A stretch of 64,000 bases of DNA, from NCBI GenBank assembly GCA_002270565.1, contig NQMI01000063.1, forward strand, positions 194,750-258,749, given 5' to 3'. Source of the DNA: Stenocarpella maydis (lineage: Eukaryota > Ascomycota > Sordariomycetes > Diaporthales > Diaporthaceae). Of the stretch, positions 59,089-64,000 are shown piece after piece. The notes below the pieces were generated by a model that did no database searches, was not told the origin of the DNA, and saw nothing but the letters and a program-made list of their open reading frames with translations. A program made the translations under genes and the position numbers. The first letter of the stretch is position 1. Every line of letters begins with the position of its first letter.

Positions 59089-60505
59089 GGGTCGATGGTG
59101 GCTGTTGGATCAGGTGGGTTGGAATAGTGGCAAGGTGACGAGGCTGTAGATGTATGACTGTCGATGTGTGTAGGGAAGTATGTCACTTGGTAGGCAGTAA
59201 GTAGGTATATTACCAGTAGGAGTAGTAGCAGTACTAGTAATAGATAGAAAAGGAGAAGGATGGGGGAAGCTGACAGTGGATATCTGGAGTCTGCCTTCCA
59301 GTCTCGTGACCGTGGAGGGGCCATGAGCCGTACGCCATGATGCAGGAGCATGGTACTGCCTTGAGCCAGCATCCATCCATCGCCTATGGTCCATCACCCA
59401 TAGCCCATGGCCCCCAGAGGCCGAGCCAGAGTCTGAGAGCCGAGCCGGATCTGCTGCTATTTGGGAGATGCCCAGGTTGGACACCCCAGGGAGGTAGGTA
59501 TTGAGGCACAGCAATGACGAAACATGTGCATTAGCAGCCCAGCAGCTCGCTCGTCGGAGGATGGAGGTGCAAGTTCAGCCGTACAGCCATACAGGACCGG
59601 CGCTGGGTGTGGCAGAAAAGGGTTGGCGACTGCGTCAGGTGTGCCTCCACCTAAGCCCGTTTTGGTTTCATGGTGTGTCACACACGACAGCCAGCCTTTT
59701 GGCTCTCGCCTAGCAGCCAGGCAGGCAGTGAGGGCTCCACATGGCCGGCAAAGAGTGCGCCGGGTGCTGGATCCAACTTCAGCTGAGGCGAGGCAGGAAA
59801 GGATGATGATGTTGGGTGTGGTGTATTATAGACTAGTACGGGCACTAGTATGGACACTAGTATGATGTATACTCCGTATAGGCCAGCCAGATAAGGTCGA
59901 TGTGCTGTTGATGAGAGGAGGAAACGGAGGGCAGTCACAAATTCAGAATGATAATAAACATCTTTCGTCATCGACGGAGAATGAGACAGAGATGAGAGGA
60001 GAAAGAGGGTGTGTGTGCCTTGCAGATCGTAGTGTGCTCTGTAGTGTAGTGAGATTGCACCTGCAGGCTGCAGCTGCCCGTAGCGCCAAGGCCCCTGCTC
60101 ACGTCACCGGATCTTGTCAGCCCCCGCCCGGTTTGCGGCACGGTCCAGCAAACTGCCCCCAACCCCTGCTTGGTGAGCGGGAGGGGTACGGAGTACTTGG
60201 GTACTTGCACCAGGGTACCGTTCTCAATACCCTAACCCAGAAAATGGGGAGGCAGCTTAAAGAGGGGAGGGGGGTGTTGGAGGGGGTAGAGGACGGGGCC
60301 AACTTTGATATATCATACCACCATCCTACTGCACTGAAGGAAAACCACCAGTGACTTCCGACATACTTGTAGTGTAAACAATCCTTGTGGAGACAATGTA
60401 ACCTGCATGCGGTAAGCAGCACTTGCTGTACTCCGTAAATCCATCGGATGCCCTGGCAATTGTCTGACGTAACAACACTCCCCGCACCGTCCTCACGAGT
60501 AAATA
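59089..60505. other. Divergent intergenic region, no gene seen
   Basis: 1.4 kb with promoters for the DUF2183 and GST genes. Pu/Py-skewed stretches occur around 59200-59260 and 60240-60300; no coding frame is supported. Confidence 0.5.
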
Positions 60506-61521
60506 ATGCATCTCGGCCGGCCACATCGGCTCATGAGTAGGACCTCATCCTCACTGCTGCCAACCCTGCTTCTCGCAACACCAACTGCCCGTGTGACACC
60601 CGTTGCCGACTTCCGATTCCACAGAAGCCAGTCTCTACCTCCCAAAAGATCCATCATGTCCACCCCCGCAACCAAGCGCCAAAAGTCCTCCAAGGACGTC
60701 CCCTACCAGCTCATCTACTGGCCCGCAATCCCCGGCCGGGGAGAGCACATCCGCCTCGCCCTCGAGGAGGCCGCCGCCTCGTATACAGACACAGCACACA
60801 TCGACGGCGGCGTTAAGGAGGTGCTAGCCCAGATCTCCGACGAGAACACCGGCGACGACACCAGCCCTCCCCCGCTGGCCCCTCCCATCCTGAAGCACGG
60901 CGACCTCACAATCAGCCAGACCCCAAACATCCTGCTGTACCTCGGCCCCAGGCTGGGGCTCGCCCCGAAGCCCGGCATCGACGACGAGGACGGCCTGTTC
61001 ATCGTCAACGGGCTGGCCCTCACCGCCCTCGACGGCCTGAGCAACGAGCCCCATGACTGCCACCACCCCATCGCCTCCGGCCTCTACTACGAGGACCAGA
61101 AGGAAGAGTCCCTCAGGAAGACCAAGGACTACGTTGCCAACCGCCTCCCGAAGTTCGTCGGCTACTTCGAGCGGGTCCTCAAGGGCAAGGCCAGCGGCGA
61201 CGGGCCCTGGCTGTACGGCGGGAAGCTGACGTATGCCGACCTCGTGTTGTTCCATGTAAGTCCTCTCACCTTGGGGGGGCCTAGGCCCCCAGTACGATGA
61301 GTGTCGGGCTGAAGAGTCCCCAGTGTCTGGATGGTGTCAAGTTCATGTTCCCCAAGGCAGTCAAGAAGCTGCAGGACTCGGGTGACTACAAGGGGGTCTT
61401 TGCCCTGTACGACGCTGTGAAGGAGAGGCCCAACATCAAGAAGTACCTGGCCAGCGACAGGCGGCAAAAGTACAGCCAGGGGATTTACAGGTACTACGAG
61501 GAGCTCGACATCACCGAGTAA
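60506..61521 (+). CDS. Glutathione S-transferase
   Basis: Conjugates glutathione to electrophiles; soluble. Exons 60506-61255 and 61324-61521 with a 68-bp intron (GTAAGT...CCCCAG, phase 0). The thioredoxin-like N-domain begins YQLIYWPAIPGRGEHIRLALEEA with the usual catalytic-tyrosine region, then PPILKHGDLTISQTPNILLYLG, the glutathione-site cis-Pro and SQ-type motif. The helical C-domain ends in the second exon (GVKFMFPKAVKKLQ, RPNIKKYLASDRRQKY). The likely main start is ATG at 60656 (MSTPATKRQKSS, 265 residues). ATGs at 60506 and 60533 are in frame and would add an Arg/Ser-rich, Asp/Glu-poor N-terminus of up to 50 residues that resembles a mitochondrial targeting signal. Intact. Confidence 0.9.
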
Positions 61522-61853
61522 ATAGGACGACCTCCTAGGGCTGGATACCTGGCGGTCAAGTCCCCCACGTTTGAAATGCCCCTATTTCCCGATCAACCTA
61601 GAAGCGCTTACGAGCGTAGAAAATAAGACAACACTTATTAAACCAATGACTCATGTCAAAGTAATTATGTATACGAGAATCAGACTCGCAGCTGATGTAT
61701 GGGTGAGGGAGCCCGACTGGTCGGAGTCCGAAGCATAAGCCGACCGGCCAGCCGCTCCACCCAGGACAGTATCTCCGGGTTCCTATCGGATCGACCTGCA
61801 TCCCGCGTGGTATCAAACATCGTTAATATCCTCTACCTCTTGCCGTCCCAACA

Positions 61854-62889
61854 CTAACCTGGCAGCTCAGGTGTGTTTCCCTGCGAATCAGAATGGAGCA
61901 TGAAAGGTTGAGTCACCGGAGCTCCACGAACTTCTTCTGCCTGGGACATGATCTGCTGCGTATCTGCAACCTGACTAGGTGCATGTCCTTTTTGTTCGCC
62001 ACCCAGGTGACGCTTTTGTTTGTTTCGATGTCGCATGCATAACCAATATGCTACTGCACACCATCCGATGCCCGCAATGGGCCCCAATCCAGTCCCCGCA
62101 ATCCAAGCCTTATTGCCGCCACCAATGGGAGATGGTGTTGGACTTACTGATGGGCTGCAAGTGGACGATGTGATGGAGGATGATGTGCCTGAGGTGGTCG
62201 TTTCCATCATAGTAATCAAGGTAGCATCTAAAACAACTCGAATATAGATTATCGACATTCAGGATAGACTGCAAATTACCCAGCTAGCCCGGCATATTCC
62301 TGGGAAAACAGGTCTCTGAAACTTACAAATCGTCGTCTCCCTCGCGGCCCTTAGCGGCAGGGTCTTATATATAGTGCTGGGAAGCCACCACTCTGCCGGC
62401 CGACACGCTCAATTCGTGGCAGATGGAGCACCGAAGAGAGCCGTCTCGAAAATGGTCATGGCGAGGCACTCAAAACCAGAGGTGCTGTTGAATTACCGAA
62501 GTAAGCACTCGTGTATACCTAAGCATACTTCTCCATAAGAGTACTCGAATTATGGATAAGTCACTCTTACCATATCTGCTCATCCCCATTGTTCAAAAGT
62601 ACGGTATTTGACGCGCACCCGGTAGGAAGCGCACAGCTTCTCGGCGGCATATTCGTACAATCACCGGCGACAGTCCCGGATGTGCTCCATCCAGTGGCAG
62701 CATTTAGTTTGACAGCTTTTTAGTTTCTATTCAGCAGAGAAACACACAAACATCAAATATTTGTGGATACCTACTGACGCCCTGTTGTATGTACCAGCCG
62801 ATGAAGCGGCCATTAGAGGTCGACTGGCTAACCACAGCCATAGCCCACGTCGAAGTGAACCACCAACGGTTGTAAACATTCCACTGCAT
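61854..62889 (-). pseudogene. Small secreted single-pass membrane protein, interrupted by one in-frame TGA
   Basis: Four exons assembled here: 62889-62775, 62715-62571, 62484-62327 and 62227-61854. Introns are 59, 86 and 99 bp, with compatible phases 1, 2, 1. The product is about 262 residues plus one internal stop. Order: hydrophobic signal-like N-terminus (MQWNVYNRWWFTSTWAMAVV), a Cys-containing ectodomain (GDCTNMPPRSCALPTGCASNTV, then CTSGFECLAM), a Ser/Thr/Pro stalk, a transmembrane helix (AWIAGTGLGPIAGIGWCAVAYWLCM), basic stop-transfer residues and a tail ending PELPG. This layout is common among fungal cell-surface proteins of unknown function. TGA at 62411-62409 (codon 112) breaks exon 3 between SATN and ACRPAEWWLP; CGA to TGA would be one transition. 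With the stop the product loses its membrane anchor. Confidence 0.6.
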
Positions 62890-64000
62890 CTACGTAGCGA
62901 AGTAGGAAGCTCCTCAGCAGCTAGGTAGGAAAGGTACGTGAGATGAAAAGTGTGAAATGTAACCTGCTTGAGAGCTTCATATTATAGATGACCGGGAGAA
63001 GCCCGCCACCAGTTGAAAAACGGACATTAAATAGTACGTGGGCTCGGCCGTCCCGCAAAAAGGCTGGGAGTGGCCGTCGTACCAACCTTATCATCAATTT
63101 ACTTTTCGCTCCCACGAAAGGTTTTGAATTTGAGCCGCAGTATCGCAGTCAAAGTGTCACAGTGGGAGAGAAATCCCTCTTCAGCACGAATACAAAGTTA
63201 GCGATTTAGACCGGATTGCATGGGTTGTGCGACTACGTGTCTTACCCTGGCCCGACACGAAATTAATTGTTATAGGAGCGAGTTGGCGAATATACTACGT
63301 AGGGAGAGACCGTCCTGGCGACAATGATACCCAGGGAGAGCCCAGGGCCCGAAGATCATTCCCATCAAATTTATTCGTATTTCAGGTGGCATTTATCTGC
63401 GGAAGACATGATAAAATGAGGATGAGGATGATTCAGGTTGGCTATAAAGCTGCCAGTCAGAGTGCAAAATAAGTCATTTGGGAGCTGAATGATCTAACGC
63501 TGGGTCTCAGAGCGTTTACGACTGTACCCAGGACCGCTGCAGACCTCTCTCCCCCCTCCCTCCCTATCTCTTTTTCTTTTTTTTTAAAAAAAATAGGAGG
63601 GGGATATTGCAATTAGGTTAGAAACGAAATCAGCAGCCACCTGTGCCTGATCCAACTTAAGCCCAAGATAATCATATTTAACACTTAGTAAGTCAACCTA
63701 CCGTTTCACGCACCACCCCCTTAACGCACAGACATTTTCCACTCAGAAGCATAATTCTAAATATATTATATTAAGCTTAATATTAACCCTAACCCTAAGG
63801 AAAATATATATTTCTAATGCTAAATACGTAATCTTGATTAATATATTTATATAATATTTAATATTAAATATTATTAATATTAAATAAATATTTATATCTA
63901 AATTTTAAGAGTATTTATTTAAGTATTTTTAAAGATTTATTTGACTTTATAGACTTATTAATAAATTATTATAAAATTTTTATATAAATATATAATATAT
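62890..64000. other. AT-rich right edge, probably RIP-affected, with telomere-like units
   Basis: No gene seen. From about 63640 the sequence becomes extremely AT-rich, and after 63800 it is nearly pure A/T. A T-run/A-run junction lies at about 63569-63590. TAACCCTAACCCTAA at 63784-63798 gives two fungal-type telomere repeats. Confidence 0.6.
63784..63798 (+). repeat. Interstitial telomere-like TAACCC units
   Basis: Two and a half TAACCC units inside AT-rich DNA. Too short to be a telomere. Confidence 0.6.

Overview
The window is nuclear DNA of a filamentous ascomycete (Pezizomycotina, most likely a sordariomycete). Genes are GC-rich, with short spliceosomal introns (57-126 bp) carrying GTRNGY donors, CTGAC/CTAAC-type branch sites and YAG acceptors. 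Intergenic spaces are long (0.3-3.9 kb). AT-rich stretches, some holding a decayed transposon, look like repeat-induced point mutation (RIP). Three N gaps (11890, 34682-34696, 41155) show a draft assembly. I recognise 19 protein-coding loci and no tRNA or rRNA.

Left part (0.5-20 kb): GH2 beta-mannosidase (one apparent 1-bp frameshift), a secreted single-pass membrane protein, GH95 alpha-fucosidase, cyclin H (TFIIH/CAK), a RIP-decayed Tc1/pogo-type element with 43-bp inverted ends, an alpha/beta hydrolase, a protein of unknown family with an HEQAH motif, and a MetE-C-like protein whose 3' end has been tandemly duplicated. A 3.9 kb gene-poor stretch follows.

Middle (23-38 kb): a BAR-domain protein, a secreted type-B carboxylesterase, an endothiapepsin-like aspartic protease and a secreted GH3 beta-glucosidase. 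With GH2 and GH95 these fit a saprotrophic or plant-associated life, but they are scattered and do not form an operon-like unit.

41-52 kb: a probable siderophore block. A full-size ABCB transporter is divergent from a GNAT acetyltransferase. The acetyltransferase is followed by a siderophore-type MFS importer, which converges on an IroE/EstB-like esterase. An exact ATCWGATAA (SreA-type GATA) site lies upstream of the esterase. Acetylation, uptake and intracellular hydrolysis of a fusarinine-type siderophore would explain the last three genes.

Right part (52-64 kb): a multi-pass membrane protein, an ankyrin-repeat protein, a DUF2183/App1-like phosphatidate phosphatase, a glutathione S-transferase and a small secreted single-pass protein. 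Three of these five genes are each broken by exactly one in-frame stop (TAG, TAA, TGA) inside otherwise coherent exons. The window ends in very AT-rich DNA with two telomere-like TAACCC units, suggesting a RIP-affected, perhaps subtelomeric, compartment.
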